A stretch of 64,000 nt of DNA from CG2-30-58-95 sp964618215 (GTDB taxonomy: Bacteria; Chloroflexota; Anaerolineae; Anaerolineales; Villigracilaceae): NCBI GenBank assembly GCA_964618215.1, contig CAZTZE010000007.1:42736-106735 (forward strand). Direction: 5' to 3'. The notes under the pieces are model-generated. The model did not search any database. It saw only the letters and a list, made by a program, of their open reading frames with translations, and was not told the origin of the DNA. Both the position numbers and the translations under genes were made by a program. The number at the start of each line of letters is the position of its first letter. Within the stretch, counting starts at the first letter, position 1. Shown in pieces: positions 6,879 through 14,627 of the stretch.

Positions 6879-7223
6879 ATGGTTGCAGTACAAATGCCCG
6901 TTCCTCATAATGAAATTGCCGCCTTCTGTAAACGCTGGAAGGTGGTCGAATTTGCGCTGTTTGGTTCGGTGGTACGGGAGGATTTTTCTCTGCAAAGTGA
7001 TATTGACGCGCTTGTATCTTTTGCTCCTCAAAGCGACTGGGGACTCTTTGACCACATCCAAATGAAGCAGGAACTTAAAGAACTCTTCGGGCGCGAGGTA
7101 GACCTCATCACCCGCCGCGCGCTGGAACAAAGCCGAAACGCGTTGCTGCGCTTCGAAATTTTAAGCACTGCAAAAGTGCTGTATGCCGAACACGAGGCCG
7201 AGCATGTCCAAACATCGGGATGA
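6879..7223 (+). CDS. mntA: MntA-type nucleotidyltransferase antitoxin
   Basis: The 114-residue protein has the minimal nucleotidyltransferase (MNT) core: FALFGSVVREDFSLQSDIDALVSF, that is GS-x10-D-x-D, and a later Asp in REVDLITRRAL. In studied HepT-MntA pairs the MNT protein transfers AMP to a tyrosine of the HEPN toxin and so inactivates it. The ATG at 6879 fits the leaderless promoter; an upstream GTG would start inside rlmI copy B. It overlaps hepT by 20 nt. A second MntA-HepT pair lies at 46478-47111. Confidence 0.9.
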   Translation: MVAVQMPVPHNEIAAFCKRWKVVEFALFGSVVREDFSLQSDIDALVSFAPQSDWGLFDHIQMKQELKELFGREVDLITRRALEQSRNALLRFEILSTAKVLYAEHEAEHVQTSG

Positions 7224-7533
7224 TATTGTCTTAAAAGATATCATCAATGCGGCACAACTTATCGTTGAGTTTCTTGATGGTTTTAAGAAGGATGCTTTCA
7301 TTGATGATTGGAAAACCCGCTCGGCAGTTTTATATCAACTGACGGTAATTGGCGAAGCCGTCAAGCGTTTATCTGCGGAATTCCGCGCCGCACATCCACA
7401 AATCCCCTGGGCGCTGATGGCGGGAATGCGAGACCACCTCGTCCATGCTTATGACCTGGTGGATTGGGACGAGGTGTGGAAAACAGCGACTAAAGATATA
7501 CCAGATCTATTGGAAAAAATTTTGAGCGATTAA
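7204..7533 (+). CDS. hepT: HepT-like HEPN-domain RNase toxin (DUF86)
   Basis: This 109-residue all-helical protein has the HEPN catalytic motif R-x4-H-x-Y in MRDHLVHAYDLVDWDEVW and the family block IGEAVKRLSAEFRAAHPQIPW. HEPN toxins are metal-independent RNases; the motif tyrosine is the AMPylation target in HepT-MntA systems. The start overlaps the end of mntA, which is usual for this module. About 65 bp later lies rlmI copy C, so this is the youngest or most gene-proximal cassette. Confidence 0.9.
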   Translation: MSKHRDDIVLKDIINAAQLIVEFLDGFKKDAFIDDWKTRSAVLYQLTVIGEAVKRLSAEFRAAHPQIPWALMAGMRDHLVHAYDLVDWDEVWKTATKDIPDLLEKILSD

Positions 7534-7598
7534 CAGATTAATCACCCAAAGTACCCGCCTTGCCTGATTTCGAGAACAGGCCTGACTTGTAAGACCAG

Positions 7599-7634
7599 TT
7601 AGACCTTGAGACACACCAACCCCTTCAAATACGC
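7599..7634 (-). pseudogene. Copy C: displaced last 11 codons and stop of rlmI
   Basis: On the minus strand it encodes AYLKGLVCLKV and a TAA stop. It shares the 15-bp word CCCCTTCAAATACGC (7620-7634) with the intact gene at 7712-7726. It looks like the original end of the gene, pushed away by the 77-bp insertion at 7635-7711. Confidence 0.8.
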
Positions 7635-7711
7635 AACGTTCGTAGTGGACTATGGAACGCCCTGGAGTAGTCCAGGGCGACACTCCGCTACGCTACGTGT
7701 CTTACTACAAG
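7635..7711. repeat. 77-bp palindromic insertion flanked by a 15-bp direct repeat
   Basis: The segment lies between the two copies of CCCCTTCAAATACGC. It contains a 9-bp stem (7658-7666 with 7671-7679, loop GTAG) and near-inverted ends (GTAGTGGAC and GTCTTACTAC). Its insertion gave rlmI a new C-terminus, VVRHVA, and a new stop codon at 7688. Confidence 0.75.
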
Positions 7712-8920
7712 CCCCTTCAAATACGCCCCCTCGGGGAAATTCAGGGCGACGGGATGATCCGGCGCTTGCGATAAATACTCCACTATTTGAGCCTCCACGC
7801 CCGCATCCAGCGCAGCCCCGGCGACGATCTTCTGGAACAACTCGGCGCTGACGCCGCCGGAGCAGGAGAATGTGACCAGGATCCCACCGGGGCGGAGCAA
7901 CTTGAATGCCAGCAGGTTGATGTCCTTATAGCCGCGCGCCGCTTTCTCGGCCTGGGCTGCGGTTGGCGCGAACTTGGGCGGGTCGAGGATGATGAGGTCG
8001 AACGAGCGGCCTTCGTCTCTAAATTTGCGTAAGAGTTGAAAGACATCCCCTTCGAGGGACGAGTGACGAGTGATGAGTGACCCCTCGACTGCGCTCGGGG
8101 CAGGCGAGGGATGGGTGATGGGGGATGAATTGAGGGCAACATTTTCACGGCAGAGAGCGAGCGCGTCAGCAGAAGAATCTACGGATAATACCGATTTCGC
8201 TCCCCCCGCCAGGGCATTGACTGTAAATCCGCCGGTATAGCAAAAACAATCCAGCACCTCGCGTCCCGCTGCAAGTTGGCGCACACGGCGGCGGTTTTCG
8301 CGCTGGTCGAGGTAGAAACCCGTCTTATGACCATGAGCGAGGTCAACCGTAAAACGTAATGCGTATTCCGTAATTGTCAGGCGTTCGGGAGGGGTACCGC
8401 GCAGCGGGCCGACTCTGGGAGCGAGACCTTCCAGTTCGCGCACCTCCGCGTCGGAGCGTTCATAGATGTATTGCAGGCCGGTGAGTTCGAGGAGGAGATC
8501 GGCGATGGTCTCACGCCAGAATTCCGCGCTGGAGGCCAGGAATTGGACGACGAGCGTATCCGCGTAGCGATCCACGATCAGGCCGGGGATGCCATCCGAT
8601 TCGGCATGAATGATGCGATACGCATCCGTGTCATGGGAGACGTTCAACGTTTGACGTTGGAGGTGTGACGAGTGAAGCCGTCGCCGAAAGAAATCCGCGT
8701 CCACCGCCTCGGACGGGTCGAAGGTCCAAACGCGGGCGCGGATTTGAGAGTGGGGACTGTAAGCGGCGCGGGCCAGGAATTCGCCTGTAAACGAGAGCAG
8801 CTCCACGGTCGCGCCCGCTTCGGGATTTCCATCCATGCGCTCAACCGCGCCGGAGAAAATCCACGGATGGCGGCGCAGGAGCGATTTCTCGCGTCCGGGT
8901 TTCAAGATGAGGTTGGGCAT
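7688..8920 (-). CDS. rlmI: RlmI-type class I SAM-dependent rRNA methyltransferase
   Basis: This 410-residue protein has an N-terminal PUA-like domain (LKPGREKSLLRRHPWIFSGAV), a linker, and a Rossmann methyltransferase domain with VLDCFCYTGGFTVNAL, LSVDSS and the catalytic-type FDLIILDPPKFA. The family methylates cytosine in 23S rRNA (m5C1962 in E. coli). Residues about 263-290 are a non-conserved insert (PITHPSPAPSAVEGS...) encoded by dispersed repeat words, including one of the CCCTCGACTGCGCTCGGGG type. The last six residues come from the 77-bp insertion. Three partial copies of its 3' end lie downstream. Confidence 0.9.
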   Translation of the reverse strand: MPNLILKPGREKSLLRRHPWIFSGAVERMDGNPEAGATVELLSFTGEFLARAAYSPHSQIRARVWTFDPSEAVDADFFRRRLHSSHLQRQTLNVSHDTDAYRIIHAESDGIPGLIVDRYADTLVVQFLASSAEFWRETIADLLLELTGLQYIYERSDAEVRELEGLAPRVGPLRGTPPERLTITEYALRFTVDLAHGHKTGFYLDQRENRRRVRQLAAGREVLDCFCYTGGFTVNALAGGAKSVLSVDSSADALALCRENVALNSSPITHPSPAPSAVEGSLITRHSSLEGDVFQLLRKFRDEGRSFDLIILDPPKFAPTAAQAEKAARGYKDINLLAFKLLRPGGILVTFSCSGGVSAELFQKIVAGAALDAGVEAQIVEYLSQAPDHPVALNFPEGAYLKGLVVRHVA

Positions 8921-8965
8921 AAGAAAAAAGTGCCCGTCATTTTCAAAGTGACGGGCGCTTGCTGA

Positions 8966-10174
8966 CTAAATAATCCCGATTTCCTTGCCGGCCTTCTCGA
9001 TCACGTCCATCGCATATTCGATCTCGTCCGGTTCGTGCGCCGCAGTGACGGTGGCGCGCAGCCTGGAGAGGCCCTCCGGCACAGCCGGGGAAACGACCGG
9101 TAGGACGAAGACGTCGTGATGTTGGGATGCACGCGTCATGGCGAAGGCGCGTTCGTCCGTGCCGCATAGCACCGGGACGATGGCGGTGGTGGTCAGCAGG
9201 GTGTCGAAGCCGCGCTTCTTCAGGCCACTGATGAATTGGTCGGCGTTGGCGCGCAGCTTCTCGATGCGCCACGGCTCATCCAGGATGACTTTGAAGGCCT
9301 CGTTGGCCGCGGCAGCCTGCGCGGGGGGTAAGGCAGCCGAGAAGATGTAGGCGCGGCTGGCGTGACGCAGGTATTGGACAAGTTCCTTCTTGCCGGCCAC
9401 GTACCCGCCGACAGACGGGATGGTCTTGCTCAAGGTGCCCATTTTGATGTCAATGCTATCCCACAGGCCGAAGTGCTCCTCGATGCCGCGCCCGGTCTCG
9501 CCGAGGACACCCACCGAGTGCGCTTCGTCAATCATCAGCCAGGCGTTGTATTTCTTGCACAGTTCGACCATGCGTGGGAAGTCAATCACGTCGCCGTCCA
9601 TGCTGAAGACCGCGTCCGCGACGACCATCTTGGCGACGCCATCCGGCGCCTGCTGGAGGCGCTTCTCCAGGTCGTCCATCTGGTTGTGGCGGAAGCGGCG
9701 GAATTCCGCGCCGGACATCATGCAGCCATCCACGATACTGGCGTGATTGAGCTTGTCGGAGATGACATAATCGCCGCGTCCCATCAGGGTCGAGATGACC
9801 GCCAGATTCGTGGCGTAACCGGAGGTATAGGTAATGGCTGCTTCGGTATGTTTAAATTTGGCTATTGTCTCTTCCAACTCATAATGCAGTTCAAGCGTGC
9901 CAGCCAGGGTGCGGACGCCGTGCGTGCCGGTGCCATACTTATCCACGGCGGCCTTGGCTGCCGCGTTGATGCGCGGATGCCCGATCAGGCCCAGGTAACT
10001 GTACGAGGCGAACATGCCCATCTCGCGTCCATTGACCATGACACGCGCTCCACCGCACAGTTCGCTGATCGGCAGGTTATAGAAGTACAGGTCGTTCTCG
10101 CGCAGCATTTGCTCGCGAGCGCCCATGGCGCGAATCCGCCGTGTGACGGTATCATCGGTGTTTCGGAAGTCCAT
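8966..10174 (-). CDS. Alpha-oxoamine synthase family enzyme (KBL/BioF/SPT type)
   Basis: This 402-residue PLP enzyme has the family blocks FASYSYLGL, GTGTHGVRTLAGT, SDKLNHASIVDG, FSMDGDVIDF, MIDEAHSVGVLG and the lysine motif GTLSKTIPSVGGY. The family condenses an amino acid with an acyl-CoA. Substrates cannot be read from sequence: glycine with acetyl-CoA (threonine pathway), 8-amino-7-oxononanoate synthesis, or serine with a fatty acyl-CoA (sphingoid base). The N-terminal 45-residue extension is more like SPT or glycine C-acetyltransferase variants. The ATG at 10174 follows AAGGAG. It is the last gene of the leftward cluster. Confidence 0.85.
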   Translation of the reverse strand: MDFRNTDDTVTRRIRAMGAREQMLRENDLYFYNLPISELCGGARVMVNGREMGMFASYSYLGLIGHPRINAAAKAAVDKYGTGTHGVRTLAGTLELHYELEETIAKFKHTEAAITYTSGYATNLAVISTLMGRGDYVISDKLNHASIVDGCMMSGAEFRRFRHNQMDDLEKRLQQAPDGVAKMVVADAVFSMDGDVIDFPRMVELCKKYNAWLMIDEAHSVGVLGETGRGIEEHFGLWDSIDIKMGTLSKTIPSVGGYVAGKKELVQYLRHASRAYIFSAALPPAQAAAANEAFKVILDEPWRIEKLRANADQFISGLKKRGFDTLLTTTAIVPVLCGTDERAFAMTRASQHHDVFVLPVVSPAVPEGLSRLRATVTAAHEPDEIEYAMDVIEKAGKEIGII

Positions 10175-10392
10175 GACTGGCTGCTCCTTATTGGAATTAT
10201 GCGTAAGTTTAGTCCAGGGAGGAGTTTCTGTCAATCAGACCTTGCGACGGTGATGGTGTGCAGGCAATATCTGAGACTGTTGGCGAATTCAATTTCTTGC
10301 AAGATACGGGCTTTTGGGTTGTGCATTGACCCCCTCCCAGCCTCCCCCAAATTCCAAAGTGTGGAATTTGGGGGAGGGGAATTGCTTTTCTA

Positions 10393-11151
10393 CTAGAAAT
10401 AATCAATCAATTGTTTTACGCGCAGCACACCGTCATACTCAATGCCTGCCCCCCCTTTGCGCAACTGGCCTTTTTCGCCATCCGGGTCGCCCAGGCAGGT
10501 GACGATAATGTCGCCGCCGCTGAGGTCCTCTTTCTCGGTGTAGTGGTTGGTGGTCACCACAATATGTGTACCGGCGGCTTTGGCAGCCAGCACCCCGTTC
10601 TTCGAGTCCTCGACGACGATGACCTCCTCCGGTTTTAATCCGGTTTTGGCGAGCGCCAGGTTATAGATCGCCGGATCGGGTTTTTTCTTTTCCACCACGT
10701 CGCCGGCCAGCACGATATCGAACTTGATGTCCGTAAGGACTTTCTCGGTGATGGCTTTGGCCGCCTGCTCGTTGGAGGTGGTGCAGACGCCGATGAGCAG
10801 CCCGGCGTCCATGGCCTCTTTCATGAAGCGGTGGATGCCCGGGCGCAGCGGCAGTTTGCCGGTTTCGATCAGTTCCACGAACAACGCGGTCTTGCGCTTG
10901 TGCATGCTTTTCACCAACTCGTCCAGTTCTTCGGGCGCAATTGGCTTGGAGAATCCCCTTGTCTGGGCATGATGCTTCATGCGCTCTTTGCCTCCGGCGA
11001 TCTGGAGCAGTTCGTGATAATAATCCACGCTCCACTCGTCGCTGAAGCCGAACTCCTTGAAGGTCATGTTGAACGAGACGCGATGTCCGTCGCGTTCTGT
11101 GTCAATGATCACGCCATCCTGGTCGAAGAACACTGCTTTGATTTGTGACAT
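10393..11151 (-). CDS. HAD-superfamily phosphatase/phosphoglucomutase-like (subfamily IA)
   Basis: This 252-residue CbbY/PGM-like hydrolase shows all HAD motifs: DQDGVIIDTE (nucleophile and acid Asp), GVCTTSN (motif II), EKKKPDPAIY (Lys) and VVEDSKNGVLAAKAAG (motif III). It probably dephosphorylates a small sugar- or amino-alcohol-phosphate, but the substrate is unknown. The start at 11151 (MSQIKAVFFDQDG) is chosen over an upstream frame that runs through an inverted repeat. It lies between the HisC-like aminotransferase and the oxoamine synthase in one leftward gene string. Confidence 0.87.
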   Translation of the reverse strand: MSQIKAVFFDQDGVIIDTERDGHRVSFNMTFKEFGFSDEWSVDYYHELLQIAGGKERMKHHAQTRGFSKPIAPEELDELVKSMHKRKTALFVELIETGKLPLRPGIHRFMKEAMDAGLLIGVCTTSNEQAAKAITEKVLTDIKFDIVLAGDVVEKKKPDPAIYNLALAKTGLKPEEVIVVEDSKNGVLAAKAAGTHIVVTTNHYTEKEDLSGGDIIVTCLGDPDGEKGQLRKGGAGIEYDGVLRVKQLIDYF

Positions 11152-11170
11152 AGTTGCCTCCGTTTCAAGG

Positions 11171-11266
11171 AGACCTGACATGTCTCCGCGAAAGTCCGAT
11201 TTACTCGCGCCGTTTTCCATGCAAAAGTTCTGCGGGAAGGCAGCGCGGATGAGACATGTCAGGTCT
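11171..11266. repeat. Inverted repeat of 16 bp with 64-bp interior
   Basis: AGACCTGACATGTCTC at 11171-11186 is the exact reverse complement of GAGACATGTCAGGTCT at 11251-11266. The arms resemble the ACCTGACAGGT word at 62486-62521. The element fills the spacer between the aminotransferase and HAD genes and could form a large hairpin in the operon mRNA. Confidence 0.75.
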
Positions 11267-11273
11267 GACTAAT

Positions 11274-12383
11274 TTACTTCTTCATCCCAAAGAACTCGCG
11301 GAGCGTGTCCACGAACAGGCGATTCTCTTCCTGCGAGCCGATGGTGACGCGGAACCAACCTTCGCTTCCGTATTTCTTGGTCTCGCCGCGCAGGATGATG
11401 CCTTTGGTCTCCGCATAGGCCAGCGCTTCCTTGCCATTCTTGCCGGTCTCACCGCAATCGAAGAGAATGTAGTTTGCTTTGGAGGGGAAGATGACAAAGC
11501 CCGGGATGTCGCTCAGCGACTCGGTGATGAAGTCAATTTCGCTGTTGTTGAACTTGACGCGTTCGGCCAGTCCCTCGGTGTCTTCAAAGGCCGCCAGCGC
11601 CGCCCACATCGGGATCGTGCCCACGTTCCAGGGCAGGAGCGAGCCGGAGATCTGGTCAATCACTTCCTTGGCCGCCATCGCGTAACCGAAGCGCATGCCC
11701 GCCAGTCCGTAGGCCTTCGAGAGCGTGCGCGTGACGATAACGTTGGTGTACTTCTTGGTCAGCGCCACCTGCGACATGCCCAATCCCGAATACTCGACGT
11801 ACGCCTCATCAATCACGAACGGGATGCCCGTCTCCGCGATGGGGATGAAATGCTTCGCGTCCATGAAGTTGCCGGTTGGGTTGTTCGGGTTGGCGACGAC
11901 GATGATCTTGGTCTTGTCGGTGATGGCGGCCAAAATCGCATCGGGATCGTAGTGCATGGCCTTGCCCTTGTAGACCATCGGCACGTTGACCATCTTCGCG
12001 CCCAGCAATGTGCCACGCAATCCATAAATACCGAAGCACGGCGTGTGCTGGATCACTTCCTGTCCCGGCTCGATGAACATGCGGAAGATGTTGTCGAACA
12101 CTTCGCTGGAGCCGTTGCCGATCATGACGTTGTACGGACCGTCCAGTCCGTTCATCTCCGCGATCTTGGTGCGGACAACGAGTCCCTGGTCGGGATAGCG
12201 GTTCGCCATCTTGGAGTACTTGACCATCGCCTCGAGCACTTTTTCGGACGGGGGAAGCGGATTCTCGTTGGACATCATGCGGTGCAGGGACGGGTCGCGC
12301 CACGCCTTTTCGATGTGGTCCGAGATGTACATCGGGATGCCCTTTACCCATGGGGCGTAGTATTCTTCGATTTTCTTTGCCAT
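11274..12383 (-). CDS. Histidinol-phosphate aminotransferase-like PLP enzyme
   Basis: The 369-residue class I/II aminotransferase has SNENPLPPSEKVLEAM, IGNGSSEVFD, NPNNPTGNF, VIDEAYVEY and the PLP-lysine motif TRTLSKAYGLAGMRFGY, all typical of HisC. Because it sits among choline-kinase-like, aldolase and HAD genes and not among his genes, it may act on another phosphorylated amino compound. Start at 12383 (MAKKIEEYY); the 13 upstream codons have no family similarity. It belongs to the leftward cluster. Confidence 0.85.
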   Translation of the reverse strand: MAKKIEEYYAPWVKGIPMYISDHIEKAWRDPSLHRMMSNENPLPPSEKVLEAMVKYSKMANRYPDQGLVVRTKIAEMNGLDGPYNVMIGNGSSEVFDNIFRMFIEPGQEVIQHTPCFGIYGLRGTLLGAKMVNVPMVYKGKAMHYDPDAILAAITDKTKIIVVANPNNPTGNFMDAKHFIPIAETGIPFVIDEAYVEYSGLGMSQVALTKKYTNVIVTRTLSKAYGLAGMRFGYAMAAKEVIDQISGSLLPWNVGTIPMWAALAAFEDTEGLAERVKFNNSEIDFITESLSDIPGFVIFPSKANYILFDCGETGKNGKEALAYAETKGIILRGETKKYGSEGWFRVTIGSQEENRLFVDTLREFFGMKK

Positions 12384-12566
12384 TGTTTGACTCCTCAATA
12401 GTTGTTTACAAAACTGTAGCAACGACTCTGCGAAGCGCCCTGCGGGTCAATCGTTCAACCGGCACAGCGACTCAAGTCGCAACTACAAAATCTTTTCTCG
12501 ATCTGCCGAGTTACGCGCCACGCAACACGAACCACGCATCACTCACCTGTCTACGTGTGTACCTGC

Positions 12567-13442
12567 CTACGCCTTGCCCGCGCTTCCAAGCATGTCAATC
12601 CAGTGCATCACGGCCTTGCGCGTCGCGTCGCGGACAGCCGCATCCAATTTGCCGGGATCATATTCATCGCGGTGCGCGCTGATGTACTCGAACTTCGAGT
12701 CGATCAACGTGTGCTTCAACTCGGTGGACACGTTGAACTTTGCGCCGCCAGCCTCGAGCAGTTTCTTGATGTAATCTTCGGGCAATCCTGTGCCGCCATG
12801 CACGACCAGCGGAGTCTTGATCGTCTTGCCGTTCAGCAATTGGTTGATCTTGGCCATGCGCTCGAAATCCACTTTTGGATTCTTGGTCTTGTACACGCCA
12901 TGCGCGGTGCCGATGGCGGGGGCGAAGATATCCAGCCCCGTGCGCTCGACGAATTCGACCGACTGCTGCGGATTGGCCAACTGCGTCTCGTCTTCCGCGA
13001 CCTTGACCTGGTCTTCCACACCGCTCACGGTGCCCAACTCGCCTTCGACGGAGATGTCCCCGACCTTGTGGCAGTAATCCACCACTTCCTTGGTCTGGCG
13101 GATGTTCTCTTCGAAGGATTGTTTGGAGGCGTCAATCATGATGTTGGTGTAGCCGGCGTCTGCACACTTCTTGCAGTAATCCACCTCGGTGCAGTGATCG
13201 AGGTGCAGGCAGATGGGGATGGGCGCGGACGAAGCAATAGTGCGGTAGATCGCCACCATCACGTCTGTACCCAGGAACTTGGATGGCTTGACGGAAGTCT
13301 GGATGATCACAGGCGACTTCTTCTCGATCGCGGCGTCCACCACCGCTTCGAGCTGGAGCAGGTCTGTGATGTTGAACGCGCCGATGGCATACTTGCCCTT
13401 CGCCGCTTCAACCATGATCTCTTTTGCGTTTACGATGGACAT
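12567..13442 (-). CDS. Class II fructose-bisphosphate aldolase family protein
   Basis: This 291-residue zinc aldolase has the metal-binding motif CLHLDHC, the loop SVEGELGTVSG, AIGTAHGVY, VVHGGTGLP and KFNVSTEL. The family cleaves fructose-, tagatose- or related sugar-bisphosphates into dihydroxyacetone phosphate plus an aldehyde. With no other glycolytic genes nearby and the neighbours seen here, it may serve a dedicated catabolic route. The ATG lies after a purine-rich AGGAG sequence. Spacing suggests co-transcription with the aminotransferase downstream. Confidence 0.88.
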   Translation of the reverse strand: MSIVNAKEIMVEAAKGKYAIGAFNITDLLQLEAVVDAAIEKKSPVIIQTSVKPSKFLGTDVMVAIYRTIASSAPIPICLHLDHCTEVDYCKKCADAGYTNIMIDASKQSFEENIRQTKEVVDYCHKVGDISVEGELGTVSGVEDQVKVAEDETQLANPQQSVEFVERTGLDIFAPAIGTAHGVYKTKNPKVDFERMAKINQLLNGKTIKTPLVVHGGTGLPEDYIKKLLEAGGAKFNVSTELKHTLIDSKFEYISAHRDEYDPGKLDAAVRDATRKAVMHWIDMLGSAGKA

Positions 13443-13508
13443 GGGAACTCCTTTTGTTGGTTGTCTTTTGTTTAGGTGTCTTGCGAAATTTGAACGCTTT
13501 CTTGCACA

Positions 13509-13570
13509 AGGATGAAGGATGAAAGATGAAAGATGAATTCATCCTTCATCCTTCATCTTTCATCCTTTTT
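13509..13570. repeat. Hairpin of GATGAAAG micro-repeats
   Basis: Four copies of an 8-9 bp GATGAAG/GATGAAAG word (AAGGATGAAGGATGAAAGATG and onwards) are followed at once by their reverse complement, giving a nearly perfect hairpin that runs up to the stop codon of the next gene. It could terminate transcription in either direction. Confidence 0.75.
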
Positions 13571-14500
13571 TCATCCTTTCTTAGAAACATCCTCCAACCA
13601 CTGCTCCCAGCGATAATCGGTCACGTGCTGGCGCAGGCGGCCGAACCACAAGTCCGCGTAGCCCTGGAAATCCTCTTCCAGTTTCGAGATGCCCGTCTGC
13701 GTTGTCCCCCACATAGCCTCATGCAACTCAGACATCGGCCACATCAACTTGAGGCGGGCAAAGTTCCCGGGCGTCACTTCACCGAAGTATTCTTGCAACA
13801 ACAGGCGCACCTGGTCGTCGGTCAGACGGTGATGGTGGGAGAAGTTCGCCAGGTCAAAGAAAATATCGCCCATGCCGGCGTATTCCCAATCCAGCAGGCG
13901 CAACTCGCCGATCTCTCCGGGGACTTCCTCATCCAGCCAGTTCAAGTTGAGCAGGTCGTCGTGGCAGGGAGTAGGGATGTAGGGGTCTTTCAAGAGCGCC
14001 TCTTCGACTTCGCCCTTCTTCTGCATGATCCAATCCCAATCGAACGGGAACTTGCAGTTGTTGCTTTTGGAAATCTTCGTGAGCATCTCCACGCGGCGGA
14101 AGACGTTGAACTCGCCCTTCAACTCCGGCGCGCGTCTGTGGAAGAGCCGTACTTTACGAACCACGCGGACAATGTTATCCGGCTTGATGATCTCATCAGG
14201 CGGCAGGCGTTTGCCATTCACAAAGCGTGTGACAATATGCCCTTCCGGCTCGATAAAATACACGACCTCCGGAGCAATCCCCAATTGCCCGGCCGCAAAA
14301 TTGGCGGCATATTCCACATCGCGGCGAATGCCAAGTTGATCGGTACCCTCGCCCGCAAGGCGGATCACATACGACTTTCCGTCCGCGTCGATCTTAAAGT
14401 TCAGGTTAGTAATACCGCCAGTGAGCAGGGTCTTCTTCACATTCTTTGACTCGGCCAGAAATGGCACGCGAGCGACAGCTTCATCTATCGTAAGGGTCAT
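13571..14500 (-). CDS. Choline/ethanolamine kinase-like phosphotransferase (LicA type)
   Basis: This 309-residue protein has the kinase-like fold of the APH/choline kinase group: a nucleotide loop LLTGGITNLNFKI, the Brenner motif TPCHDDLLNLNWL (catalytic Asp and Asn), and the choline-kinase motif LLDWEYAGMGDIFFDLAN. Bacterial relatives phosphorylate choline with ATP. This gives the cluster a link to choline or an analogous amino alcohol. It lies just downstream of the flavoprotein at 14628 and upstream of the aldolase. Thiamine or other amino-alcohol kinases are an alternative. Confidence 0.85.
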   Translation of the reverse strand: MTLTIDEAVARVPFLAESKNVKKTLLTGGITNLNFKIDADGKSYVIRLAGEGTDQLGIRRDVEYAANFAAGQLGIAPEVVYFIEPEGHIVTRFVNGKRLPPDEIIKPDNIVRVVRKVRLFHRRAPELKGEFNVFRRVEMLTKISKSNNCKFPFDWDWIMQKKGEVEEALLKDPYIPTPCHDDLLNLNWLDEEVPGEIGELRLLDWEYAGMGDIFFDLANFSHHHRLTDDQVRLLLQEYFGEVTPGNFARLKLMWPMSELHEAMWGTTQTGISKLEEDFQGYADLWFGRLRQHVTDYRWEQWLEDVSKKG

Positions 14501-14627
14501 GGCTATTTTCTTGAAGATTGGAATTTATGCGAAGGCTTTCCGTAGTCTTGACAGAAGTCTGAATTGAAGTGGACAGTCACCTCCTTCCGTTTCACCGCTT
14601 CACACGCGGACCCTTAGCTTGCTACCG

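Noticed and set aside
11256..12401. 381-codon open frame antisense to the HisC-like gene
   Set aside because: Shadow frame rich in Arg, His, Asp and Val; the opposite strand has full aminotransferase motifs.
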